Shown here: piece by piece, positions 32,573 through 42,900 of the stretch
Numbering within the stretch: position 1 is the first letter of the stretch
Layout of the letters: every line of letters begins with the position of its first letter
NCBI GenBank assembly: GCA_014843695.1
Contig: CM026403.1
Span: forward strand, 74,125,688 to 74,189,687
Direction: 5' to 3'
DNA from: Archivesica marissinica
Taxonomy: Eukaryota > Mollusca > Bivalvia > Venerida > Vesicomyidae
DNA length: 64,000 nt
Program-made: the position numbers and the translations under genes
The notes under the pieces: model-generated
The model's input: the letters and a program-made list of their open reading frames with translations, nothing else
Databases searched by the model: none
Told to the model about the DNA's origin: nothing

Positions 32573-34882
32573 GTGTCACCTGGCCAAGCTGTTGCAGACT
32601 ATATCCTTCATCTCCTCCAGAAGTTCAAGCTAGATCCTACACTGCTGCGTGGTCAAGGGTATGATGGAGCTGGGAATATTGCGGGGAAGACCAGGGGAAC
32701 TGCAGCCATCATCACAGCACAGTATCCACTCGCACTTTATATGCACTGTGCTTCGCATCAACTGAACCTAGCAGTTATGAAGTCAGCTGAGGTGACTAGT
32801 GTTAGGAACATGATGGGGATCAGCAAGAAGCTGCATGACTTCTTCCATGCCCATCCCAAACGTCAGCAGCAGCTGGAGAGTGCAATAGAAGAAAGCCAAC
32901 CTGAGTCTAGAATGCGGAAGATCAAGGACCTTCTTCTTCTTCTTGGCGAGTTCGGCACTCCCTCAATATTGAGGATTATGTGTCGTCGCTGGTGAATTTT
33001 GAGATGATATTTACAATGATTAATTAACAAATAACAAATAAGTGAATGTCCAAAGACAAATATACTACAGTGCTTGTTTAAGATTTTGTACATAGAATGA
33101 ATGCTTTAGATCATGGTTGGGAGGGCAGAAACAGGGATGAGTGCTTTAAAGCCATCAACTATTATTGCTTCGTGTGCGGCAAGTGGTAACAGGTTCCATT
33201 GGATGACGGTTCTTGGATAAGAAGAGAATTTGTATGAATCTTTGTTGACAGGGATGTGTTTATAACAATATGGGTTTGTGTGTCTGGTTATGTTGTCTAC
33301 GGGTATCAAAAGGTTTATGGGAATGTTTACAGCTACTATTTGGTGTATTATTTTATAGAAGAGAATCAATCTGTATCTAACTCTGCGTGTCTCAAGTGTT
33401 GGCCAGTTTAGGTTGTCGATCATTTCGGAAACTGAACTAGTATTATGGTATCGGTTGGTAACGAATCTGGCAGCACGTCGCTGTACCTTCTCAATTTGGT
33501 GTTTTTGTGTTTTAGAATGTGGGTCCCAGATGGTACTGGAAAATTCTAGTTTGGGTCTTACTAGTGCTTTGTATGCATGGTCTTTTGCTTTAGGTGATGT
33601 GAATTTTAGGTTGCGTTTCAAGAATCCTAGTGATTGGTTTGCTTTATTGGTTATCGAGTTAATATGTGTGTCCCATTTTAGATTGCTTTGCAAGGTTAGG
33701 CCTAAATATTTTGCATCATTTACTTTTTGAAGGGGATGGTTATGGAGTTTATATGTAAAGAGAAATGGTTTGCGTTTTTGTGTGATGCTGAGTAGGTTAC
33801 ATTTATCGGGGTGAAATTTCATGAGCCAATCTTGCTCCCATCTACCAGCTGAATCAATATCTTCTTGGAGTAATGTGGAGACCTGTCTCGGACCAGATGG
33901 ATTCAGCGACTTGAGACCGTAGAGACTCTAACCCATCTCTTGTCTGCTGCATGGAGACAATCCAAGATGAATCACAGAGCTGGACCACAGACACTCTCAC
34001 TGATGCAAAGTCCTTGCTGCTGGCCATCACTTCTCCAGAGTTTGTTGCTTCTTTGGTGATTACCCAGCATATCCTCAGCTACACTACAAGTATTACCCGC
34101 AGTCTGCAAGCAGAGTCCAGAGATATCATGGAGGCAGTTGATGATATAAACATTTTGAGAGATGGCTTGCAGAGTGTAAGGGACACTGTTGATGATCACC
34201 ACAGAGACTGGTTTAGTGATGTGGAGAATATGTGCAGAGAGGTTGGAACAGAGCCTTCTATACCTAGGCGATGCAGCAAGCAGCGCAACCGTGCTAACAC
34301 TCCAGCCCAAACAGCAAGTGAATACTACATTCCCATTCCCCTGCTTGACCATGTTCTCAGTCAGCTCAACTCAAGGTTTGCCACCCATCAAGTCCAGTCT
34401 ATCCAGGGACTGTGTCTTGTGCCAGCTGCTCTTGTCTCCCTCGCTCCAGATGAAGCCCAAGAGAAGCTGACATCACTGATCAACTTGTACAAGGATGATC
34501 TACCATCATCAGGCAGTGTGAAGAGTGAAGTACACTGCTGGCGAGTCAAGTGGAAGGCTGAACTGGATGTTGCTGGGCCTGACAACCTCCCCAAGACGCC
34601 CCCTGCAGCCCTTGCATATGCCAGCAAACACCTGTTCCCAAATGTGAGAACACTGATCACTATTCTCTGCACCCTGCCTGTGACCACCTGCTCATCAGAA
34701 CGATCAAACAGCACGCTCAAGTTGGTGAAGAACCGCCTGAGGTCAACCATGAAAAATGACAGACTCACTGGGTTAATGCTGATGTCTGTGCACATTGAGG
34801 TTGACCCAGAGAAGGTCATCTCTGAGTTTGCTAGGAGACACCACAGGAAACTAGAGCTGAAGAACATCCTGACTGAGTGCTA
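32573..34882 (+). pseudogene. hAT transposase, split by a LINE insertion
   Basis: Part one (32573 to about 32930) encodes LRGQGYDGAGNIAGKTRGTA and YMHCASHQLNLAV, typical of the hAT/ZMYM-like (DUF4371-type) RNase-H core. Part two resumes near 33886 with SRTRWIQRLETVETL, the conserved TRW block. It shifts frame near 33948 and runs from 33951 to 34882. It includes VTTCSSERSNSTLKLVKNRL and RSTMKNDRLTGLMLMSVH, the carboxy-terminal hAT dimerisation domain. The text before the break (KIKDL) and after (SRTRW) reads on naturally, which fixes the insertion point. The amino part, with any BED zinc finger, is missing. Confidence 0.88.
32931..33885 (-). pseudogene. 5'-truncated non-LTR retrotransposon, RT carboxy end
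   Basis: On the minus strand from about 33885: LQEDIDSAGRWEQDWLMKFH, then PDKCNLL, the block after the reverse-transcriptase catalytic centre. YLGLTLQSNLKWDTHI and YKALVRPKLEFSSTIWDPHS follow, as in CR1/Jockey-like elements. The frame is open from 33822 to a stop at 33106. The 3' end is a short (AAG)n tail at about 32931-32945 on the minus strand. The catalytic part is absent because of 5' truncation. It lies antisense within the hAT gene, with a short GGACC/GAGACC similarity at the junctions. Confidence 0.85.
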
Positions 34883-34930
34883 AGAGACTAAATACAACCT
34901 TGTGGATGTGAACTTTATGCAAAGTTGTGC

Positions 34931-35291
34931 TAAACCGGAATAGTGTCTAGAGTCTCTATACTAGATGTGACAGTATGTAAATAAGGGGAACTAATCTAGT
35001 TTTTTAAAAGGCATTTCATATAGTTTGTTATCTCCCTTATTTCATTATTTCATAAGAGTATGAATACATATTTGGGAATTGAAGTATGACTGGGGTAATT
35101 GGGTTTACCGCCAGATTTGATCTTCACTCAGTTGTCAGGTTCTTTGGAGATCAGTCATACATTTATTTACTTGCTGTGTATAGACAGTTTTAACGATGAT
35201 CTACAGTTTTATTCAGTAACAAGACTTAACACTACTGGCACTGCACGATTGAGAGGAACAGAGAGGCTGTGAAAGCTTAGACCCATAGTTT
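34931..35291. other. Contig A end, no gene
   Basis: Unique sequence to the assembly gap; nothing recognisable. Confidence 0.5.
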
Positions 35292-36291
35292 NNNNNNNNN
35301 NNNNNNNNNNNNNNNNNNNNNNNNNNNNNNNNNNNNNNNNNNNNNNNNNNNNNNNNNNNNNNNNNNNNNNNNNNNNNNNNNNNNNNNNNNNNNNNNNNNN
35401 NNNNNNNNNNNNNNNNNNNNNNNNNNNNNNNNNNNNNNNNNNNNNNNNNNNNNNNNNNNNNNNNNNNNNNNNNNNNNNNNNNNNNNNNNNNNNNNNNNNN
35501 NNNNNNNNNNNNNNNNNNNNNNNNNNNNNNNNNNNNNNNNNNNNNNNNNNNNNNNNNNNNNNNNNNNNNNNNNNNNNNNNNNNNNNNNNNNNNNNNNNNN
35601 NNNNNNNNNNNNNNNNNNNNNNNNNNNNNNNNNNNNNNNNNNNNNNNNNNNNNNNNNNNNNNNNNNNNNNNNNNNNNNNNNNNNNNNNNNNNNNNNNNNN
35701 NNNNNNNNNNNNNNNNNNNNNNNNNNNNNNNNNNNNNNNNNNNNNNNNNNNNNNNNNNNNNNNNNNNNNNNNNNNNNNNNNNNNNNNNNNNNNNNNNNNN
35801 NNNNNNNNNNNNNNNNNNNNNNNNNNNNNNNNNNNNNNNNNNNNNNNNNNNNNNNNNNNNNNNNNNNNNNNNNNNNNNNNNNNNNNNNNNNNNNNNNNNN
35901 NNNNNNNNNNNNNNNNNNNNNNNNNNNNNNNNNNNNNNNNNNNNNNNNNNNNNNNNNNNNNNNNNNNNNNNNNNNNNNNNNNNNNNNNNNNNNNNNNNNN
36001 NNNNNNNNNNNNNNNNNNNNNNNNNNNNNNNNNNNNNNNNNNNNNNNNNNNNNNNNNNNNNNNNNNNNNNNNNNNNNNNNNNNNNNNNNNNNNNNNNNNN
36101 NNNNNNNNNNNNNNNNNNNNNNNNNNNNNNNNNNNNNNNNNNNNNNNNNNNNNNNNNNNNNNNNNNNNNNNNNNNNNNNNNNNNNNNNNNNNNNNNNNNN
36201 NNNNNNNNNNNNNNNNNNNNNNNNNNNNNNNNNNNNNNNNNNNNNNNNNNNNNNNNNNNNNNNNNNNNNNNNNNNNNNNNNNNNNNNNNNN
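35292..36291. other. Assembly gap (1000 N)
   Basis: Exactly 1000 N, a scaffold placeholder whose true size and neighbours are unknown. Reading frames across it are meaningless. Confidence 1.
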
Positions 36292-37360
36292 GGGTATAAC
36301 TGGGTGGTGTCTATGCTGTGGTGGCACACATCCAACATTTACTGGGTATAACTGGGTAGTGTCTATGCTGTGGTGGCACACAACCAACATTTACTGGGTA
36401 TAACTGGGTGGTGTCTATGCTGTGGTGGCATACAGAACACAACCAACATTTACTGGGTATAACTGGGTAGTGTCTATGCTGTGGTGGCACACATCCAACA
36501 TTTACTGGGTATAACTGAGACGCTATTGTGTAGTTACGTGTCTATGACTTGGTGTGCCAACAGAACACAACAACAGTACGGGTATAAACCTGGGTGGTGT
36601 CTTAAATGGCTGTTGGTGGCCACAGAAACACCAAAGCCAAAGTCTAAGTGCCGCATTATGGGGATAACTGTGTGGGTTGTCTACGGCTGTTGGTGGCATA
36701 CAGAACCCAACCAAAGGCTTATGGGTATAACTGGGTGGTGTCTATGCTGTGGTGGCACACAGAACACAACCAACATTTACTGGGTATAACTGGGTGGTGT
36801 CTATGCTGTGGTGGAACACAACCAACATTTACTGGGTATAACTGGGTGGTGTCTATGCTGTGGTGGCATACAGAACACAACCAACATTTACTGGGTATAA
36901 CTGGGTGGTGTCTATGCTGTGGTGGCACACAGAACACAACCAACATTTACTGGGTATAACTGGGTGGTGTCTATGCTGTGGTGGCACACAGAACACAACC
37001 AACATTTACTGGGTATAACTGGGTGGTGTCTATGCTGTGGTGGCACACAGAACACAACCAACATTTACTGGGTATAACTGGGTGGTGTCTATGCTGTGGT
37101 GGCATACAGAACACAACCAACATTTACTGGGTATAACTGGGTGGTGTCTATGCTGTGGTGGAACACAACCGACATTTACTGGGTATAACTGGGTGGTGTC
37201 TATGCTGTGGTGGCACACAGAACACAACCAACATTTACTGGGTATAACTGGGTGGTGTCTATGCTGTGGTGGAACACAGAACACAACCAACATTTACTGG
37301 GTATATCTGGGTGGTCACTATGCTGTGGTGGCATACAGAACACAACCAACATTTACTGTA
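36292..37360 (+). repeat. 59-bp minisatellite GGGTATAACTGGGTGG
   Basis: About eighteen units contain GGGTATAACTGGGTGGTGTC, TATGCTGTGGTGGCACACAG and AACACAACCAACATTTACT. Shorter units lack ACAGAACA. A strongly diverged patch lies at 36525-36720. The array is cut by the gap on its left and passes into the 30-bp array on its right. Confidence 0.95.
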
Positions 37361-38788
37361 AGAACCAACACTCTCCAGCGACTGACAACATTCTCCAACA
37401 CTCTCCAGCGACTGACAACATTCTCCAACACTCTCCAGCGACTGACAACATTCTCCAACACTCTCCAGCAACTGACAACATTCTCCAACACTCTCCAGCG
37501 ACTGACAATGTTCTCCAACACTCTCCAGCGACTGACAACATTCTCCAACACTCTCCAGCGATTGACAACATTCTCCAACACTCTCCAGAGACTGACAATG
37601 TTCTCCAACACTCTCCAGCGACTGACAACATTCTCCAACACTCTCCAGCGACTGACAACGTTCTCCAACACTCTCCAGAGACTGACAACATTCTCCAACA
37701 CTCTCCAGCGACTGTCGATGTTCTCCAACACTCTCCAGCGGCTGACAATGTTCTCCAACACTCTCCAGCGGCTGACAATGTTCTCCAACACTCTCCAGCG
37801 GCTGACAATGTTCTCCAACACTCTCCAGCGACTGACAACATTCTCCAACACTCTCCAGCGACTGACAATGTTCTCCAACACTCTCCAGCGACTGACAATG
37901 TTCTCCAACACTCTCCAACGGCTGACAATGTTCTCCAACACTCCAGCGGCTGACAATGTCTCCAACACTCTCCAGCGGCTGACAATGTTCTCCAACACTC
38001 CAGCGACTGACAACGTTCTCCAACACTCTCCAGCGACTGACAACATTCTCCAGTGACTGACAACATTCTCCAACACTCTCCAGCGACTGACAATGTTCTC
38101 CAACACTCTCCAGCACTACTGACAACATTCTCCAACACTCCAGCGACTGACAACATTCTCCAACACTCTCCAGCGACTGACAACATTCTCCAGGCACTGA
38201 CAACATTCTCCAACACTCTCCAGCGACTGACAACATTCTCCAGTGACTGACAACATTCTCCAACACTCTCCAGCGACTGACAATGCTTCTCCAACACTCT
38301 CCAGCTACTGACAACATTCTCCAACACCCAGCGACTGACAACGTTCTCCAACACTCTCCAGCGACTGACAACATCTCTCCAGCTACTGACAACGTTCTCC
38401 AACACTCTCCAGCGACTGACAACATTCTCCAGCGACTGACAACATTCTCCAGTGACTGACAACATTCTCCAACACTCTCCAGCGACTGACAATGTTCTCC
38501 AACACTCTCCAGCGACTGACAACATTCTCCAGCTACTGACAACATTCTCCAACACTCCAGCGACTGACAACGTTCTCCAACACTCTCCAGCGACTGACAA
38601 CATTCTCCAGTGACTGACAACATTCTCCAACACTCTCCAGCGACTGACAATGTTCTCCAACACTCTCCAGCGACTGACAACATTCTCCAGCTACTGACAA
38701 CATTCTCCAACACTCTCCAGCGACTGACAACATTCTCCAGCTACTGACAACGTTCTCCAACATTCTCCAGCTACTGACAACATTCTCA
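37361..38788 (+). repeat. 30-bp minisatellite CTCTCCAGCGACTGACAACA
   Basis: About 47 units of CTCTCCAGCGACTGACAACA plus TTCTCCAACA, regular up to 37930, then with many shortened units. Because 30 is a multiple of 3, several frames on both strands stay open (up to 484 aa on the minus strand). The encoded text is simply the repeat, with no codon signal, so it is not called as a gene. Confidence 0.96.
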
Positions 38789-38915
38789 CATATCATGATT
38801 GATGACAGCATGGAGAGACACTGATCATACAAGTACAAATCAAGATAAAAGGGAGCACACCACTCGGCCCCGGAGGAAAATACACACAATCTCACAATTC
38901 AAGTGGGAATAAACT

Positions 38916-39143
38916 CGGTAGTCGTGATAGCGCAGTGGATACGCATTCGCTCCAGGTGCGAATGGTCCAGAGTTCGAGCCACGCTGGAGCCGTTATGATT
39001 GTGCCCTTAGGCAAGGCATTTAAATTCCACGTTGCCATATTCTCTCGCCATCGTGGCGTTGGATTCTATCAGGAATCTCGAGAGTGATTAATATAAGTTG
39101 TAAGAACTTGTTTCGCAATCGAGCTAAAATAAATTTGTAGATA
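38916..39143 (+). mobile_element. tRNA-derived SINE, first family
   Basis: The head has GATAGCGCAGTGGATACG (A box) and AGAGTTCGAGCCACG (B box). The body has GTGCCCTTAGGCAAGGCATT and AAATTCCACGTTGCC. The tail has CGAGAGTGATTAATATAAGT and TTTCGCAATCGAGCTAAAAT. A second copy is at 52014-52240 and an inverted one at 56457-56690. Imperfect direct repeats of about 40 bp flank it (38876-38915 and 39144-39193, both with ATACACACAATCT and GTGGGAATAAACTC). Confidence 0.88.
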
Positions 39144-39193
39144 AAAAATACACACAATCTTAGAATTCAAACAGTTACTAGTGGGAATAAACT

Positions 39194-39535
39194 CTATATT
39201 TCCATATATAAACAAACAAAAAATATACCGAAATCTAAATTAGAGATTAATGATAAATCGAACCAACAGCTACGGTCATATGGCAAATCTGCCGCTATTA
39301 TTGGAGGAGGCAGACCCTGCCAAGCAGTACTTCAGACAGGACCGGGTAGAACCACAGACAATATGCAAGCCAACCAAATCGGTTATTTAAATGAAAGAAT
39401 TTGATATCCCCAGTGGGATTCGAACATTCAGCGTCAATCCAAGTCAATGACCGTTAACAACACAGACACCCCTACAAAATAAATGTGGTCGTGTAAATGC
39501 AGCGTCTCTCGTAGGTATGAAATAATCACTAATAC
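39194..39535. other. SFSWAP-like intron 3 start with SINE-like text
   Basis: In transcript direction this follows exon 3. The stretch 39290-39470 contains GGGTAGAACCAC, GTGGGATTCGAACATTCAG and GACCGTTAACAAC, shared with 39700-39930 and 56920-57110, so it is a worn dispersed repeat with a tRNA-like B box. Confidence 0.5.
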
Positions 39536-39637
39536 CTGCTTCTGTATAGGCCTGTGGTTGTCCATGTGCATCGTAACTGAAGCCGACCGCCTTGTAGCCT
39601 TCCGACAGTGATTCATAATATCTCTTCCATTCTTCCT
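39536..39637 (-). CDS. SFSWAP: SFSWAP-like splicing regulator, exon 3 (misplaced relative to exons 1-2)
   Basis: The 102-nt exon encodes EEEWKRYYESLSEGYKAVGF, then SYDAHGQPQAYTEA. It corresponds to the family region after the EERY motif, where human SFSWAP has EEEYKRL followed by YNAVGFTYG. The acceptor is TTTTGTTATCCAG before 39637; the donor is GCAG|GTATTA at 39536/39535. Exon 2 ends with one base (G) and this exon begins AG, making GAG (Glu), so the join is in phase. It is on the same strand as exons 1 and 2 but lies upstream of exon 1 in this scaffold, on another contig. Either the contig order is wrong or this is part of a duplicate gene. Confidence 0.85.
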
Positions 39638-39971
39638 CTGGATAACAAAACATGTATTCAACTACACTTACATAAGACATGGTTGCACTTATGTATGTTT
39701 TGGGGGTTTAAAGTCGAACAAACAGCTTTAGGTCCTATAGCGACACTCTAGCTGGTGGAGAAAGACCTGGCTGCCCCTCCGAGCAATATTTCAAACACCG
39801 ATGGGTAGAACCACCAACCTTTTATAAGCCAGCTGTTTCCCACACATGAAATAATTTTTGAACATACAGCAGTGAGGGGAAAGTGATTTGGAGTCAACGA
39901 CCATAACCACTCACAACCCTCAACACGGTATACATGTTATTAAAGATCAACTATTCATAATCTAGGTGCAG
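39638..39971. other. Intron sequence with SINE-like repeat
   Basis: 39700-39930 carries TAGAACCACCAACCTT, GGAGTCAACGACCATAACCA and related text, a worn copy of the repeat also seen at 39290-39470. The 23-bp satellite begins right after GGTGCAGG. Confidence 0.5.
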
Positions 39972-42900
39972 GGTTCAAGCTACTGGTAGCGGAGGGCTCA
40001 AGCTGCTGGTAGCGGAGGGCTCAAGCTACTGGTAGCGGAGGGCTCAAGCTACTGGTAGCGGAGGGTTCAAGCTGCTGGTAGTGGAGGATTCAAGCTGCTG
40101 GTAGCGGAGGGTTCAATCTACTGGTAGCGGAGGGCTCAAGCTGCTGGTAGCGGAGGGCTCAAGCTGCGGATAGCGGAGGGCTCAAGCTACGGATAGCGGA
40201 GGGCTCAAGCTGCGGATAGCGGAGGGCTCAAGCTGCGGATAGCGGAGGGCTCAAGCTCGGATAGCGGAGGGCTCAAGCTGCGGATAGCGGAGGGCTCAAG
40301 CTGCTGGTAGCAGAGGGCTCAAGCTACTGGTAGCGGAGGACTCAAGCTACTGGTAGCGGAGGGCTCAAGCTGCTGGTAGTGGAGGATTCAAGCTGCTGGT
40401 AGCGGAGGGTTCAAGCTACTGGTAGCGGAGGGCTCAAGCTGCTGGTAGCGGAGGGCTCAAGCTATGGTAGCGGAGGGCTCAAGCTGCTGGTAGCGGAGGG
40501 TTCAAGCTACTGGTAGCGGAGGGCTCAAGCTGCTGGTAGCGGAGGGCTCAAGCTGTTGGTAGCGGAGAGCTCAAGCTACGGATAGCGGAGGGCTCAAGCT
40601 GCGGATAGCGGAGGGCTCAAGCTGCTGGTAGCGGAGGGCTCAAGCTACTGGTAGTGGAGGGCTCAAGCTACTGGTAGTGGAGGGCTCAAGCTACTGGTAG
40701 TGGAGGGCTTAAGCTACGGATAGCAGAGAGCTCAAGCTACGGATAGCAGAGGGCTCAAGCTGCTGGTAGCGGAGGGCTCAAGCTGCTGGTAGCGGAGGGC
40801 TCAAGCTGCTGGTAGCTGAGGGCTCAAGCTGCTGGTAGCGGAGGGCTCAAGCTACTGGTAGCGGAGGGCTCAAGCTACTGGTAGCGGAGGGCTCAAGCTA
40901 CTGGTAGCGGAGGGCTCAAGCTACCGGTAGCTACTAGCAGCTTGAGCCCGCCGCTATCCGCAGCTTGAGCCCTCCGCTATCCGCAGCTTGAGCCCTCCGC
41001 TATCTGTAGCTTGAGCTCAAGCTACTGGTAGCGGAGGGTTCAAGCTACTGGTAGCGGAAGGCTCAAGCTGCTGGTAGCGGAGGGCTCATCCTACTGATAG
41101 CGGAGGGCTCAAGCTGCTGGTAGCGGAGAGCTCAAGCTACAGATAGCAGAGGACTCAAGCTACTGGTAGCAGAGGGCTCAAGCTACTGGTAGCGGAGGGT
41201 TCAAGCTACTGGTAGCGGAAGGCTCAAGCTGCTGGTAGCGGAGGGCTCATCCTACTGATAGCGGAGGGCTCAAGCTGCTGGTAGCGGAGAGCTCAAGCTA
41301 CAGATAGCAGAGGACTCAAGCTACTGGTAGCAGAGGGCTCAAGCTACTGGTAGCGGAGGGTTCAAGCTACTGGTAGCGGAAGGCTCAAGCTGCTGATAGC
41401 GGAGGGCTCAAGCTGCTGGTAGCGGAGAGCTCAAGCTACAGATAGCGGAGTGCTCAAGCTGCGGATAGCGAAGGGCTCAAGCTGCTGGTAGCGGAGGGCT
41501 TAAGCTAGTGGTAGCAGAGGACTCAAGCTACTGGTAGCAGAGGACTCAAGCTACTGGTAGCAGAGGGCTCAAGCTACTGGTAGCGGAGGGTTCAAGCTAC
41601 TGGTAGCGGAAGGCTCAAGCTGCTGGTAGCGGAGGGCTCATCCTACTGATAGCGGAGGGCTCAAGCTGCTGGTAGCGGAGAGCTCAAGCTACAGATAGCA
41701 GAGGACTCAAGCTACTGGTAGCAGAGGGCTCAAGCTACTGGTAGCGGAGGGTTCAAGCTACTGGTAGCGGAAGGCTCAAGCTGCTGATAGCGGAGGGCTC
41801 AAGCTGCTGGTAGCGGAGAGCTCAAGCTACAGATAGCAGAGGACTCAAGCTACTGGTAGCAGAGGGCTCAAGCTGCTGGTAGCGGAGGGCTTAAGCTACT
41901 GGTAGCAGAGGACTCAAGCTACTGGTAGCAGAGGGCTCAAGTTACTGGTAGCGGAGGGTTCAAGCTACTGGTAGCGGAGGGCTCAAGCTGCTGGTAGCAG
42001 AGGGCTGGTAGCGGAGGGCTCAAGCTGCGGATAGCGGAGGGCTCAAGCTGCTGGTAGCAGAGGGCTCAAGCTACTGGTAGCGGAGGGTTCAAGCTACTGG
42101 TAGCGGACTGGTAGCGGAGGGCTCAAGCTACTGGTAGCGGAGGGTTCAAGCTACTGGTAGCGGAGGGCTCAAGCTCGTAGCGAGGGCTCAACTGCCAAGC
42201 TACGATAGCGAGGGCTCAAGCTCGATAGCGAGGGCTCAAGCTGCGGGCTCAAGCTACTGGTAGCGGAGGGCTCAAGCTGCTGGTAGCGGAGGGCTCAAGC
42301 TGTTGGTAGCGGAGAGCTCAAGCTACGGATAGCGGAGGGCTCAAGCTACGGATAGCGGAGGGCTCAAGCTGCTGGTAGCGGAGGCTCAACTCGTAGCGAG
42401 GTAGTGGAGGGCTCAAGCTACTGGTAGTGGAGGGCTAAGCTACGGATAGCAGAGGGCTCAAGCTACGGATAGCAGAGGGCTCAAGCTGCTGGTAGCGGAA
42501 GGCTCAAGCTGCTGTAGCGAGGCTCAAGCTACTGGTAGCTGAGGGCTCAAGCTGCTGGTAGCGGAGGGCTCAAGCTACGGTAGCGGAGGGCTCAAGCTAC
42601 TGGTAGCGGAGGGTCAAGCTACTGGTAGCGGAGGGCTCAAGCTCTGGGCTGGTAGCGGAGAGCTCAAGCTACGGATAGCGGAGGGCTCAAGCTGCGATAG
42701 CGGAGGGCTCAAGCTGCTGGTAGCAGAGGGCTCAAGCTACTGGTAGCGGAGGGCTCAAGCTACTGGTAGCAGAGGGCTCAAGCTACTGGTAGCGGAGGGC
42801 TCAAGCTACTGGTAGCGGAGGGCTCAAGCTGCTGGTAGCGGAGGGCTCAAGCTGTGGTAGCGGAGAGCTCAAGCTACGATAGCGGAGGGCCAAGCGCTGG

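Larger units (their letters stand above)
32395..34930 (+). mobile_element. hAT-type transposon, internally rearranged
   Basis: The left end may be CAGGGGCGTACCCATGGGGG at 32395, a G-rich CAGGGGCG start typical of hAT elements. It is followed by non-coding sequence and then transposase coding text from 32573. The right end is not found before the contig gap at 35292. A LINE fragment is nested inside at about 32931-33885. The element lies just upstream of the SFSWAP-like exon 1, in opposite orientation. Confidence 0.6.

Noticed and set aside
33413..33730. 105-codon plus-strand open frame
   Set aside because: Antisense to the LINE reverse-transcriptase fragment, which has clear homology on the minus strand.
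33972..34867. Minus-strand frames of 126 and 159 codons
   Set aside because: Shadows of the hAT transposase on the plus strand.
35209..36390. Open frames of 353-393 codons across the first gap
   Set aside because: They exist only because N runs contain no stop codons. The same holds for 49016-50046.
37259..38713. 484-codon open frame on the minus strand and others of 248-436 codons nearby
   Set aside because: They consist wholly of a 30-bp repeat whose period is a multiple of 3, so several frames on both strands stay open without selection.
39536..39637. Exon 3 as part of a separate tandem SFSWAP copy
   Set aside because: Not excluded, but less likely: no second exon 1 or 2 is seen, the phase fits exon 2 exactly, and the contig is bounded by gaps and by the same satellite.
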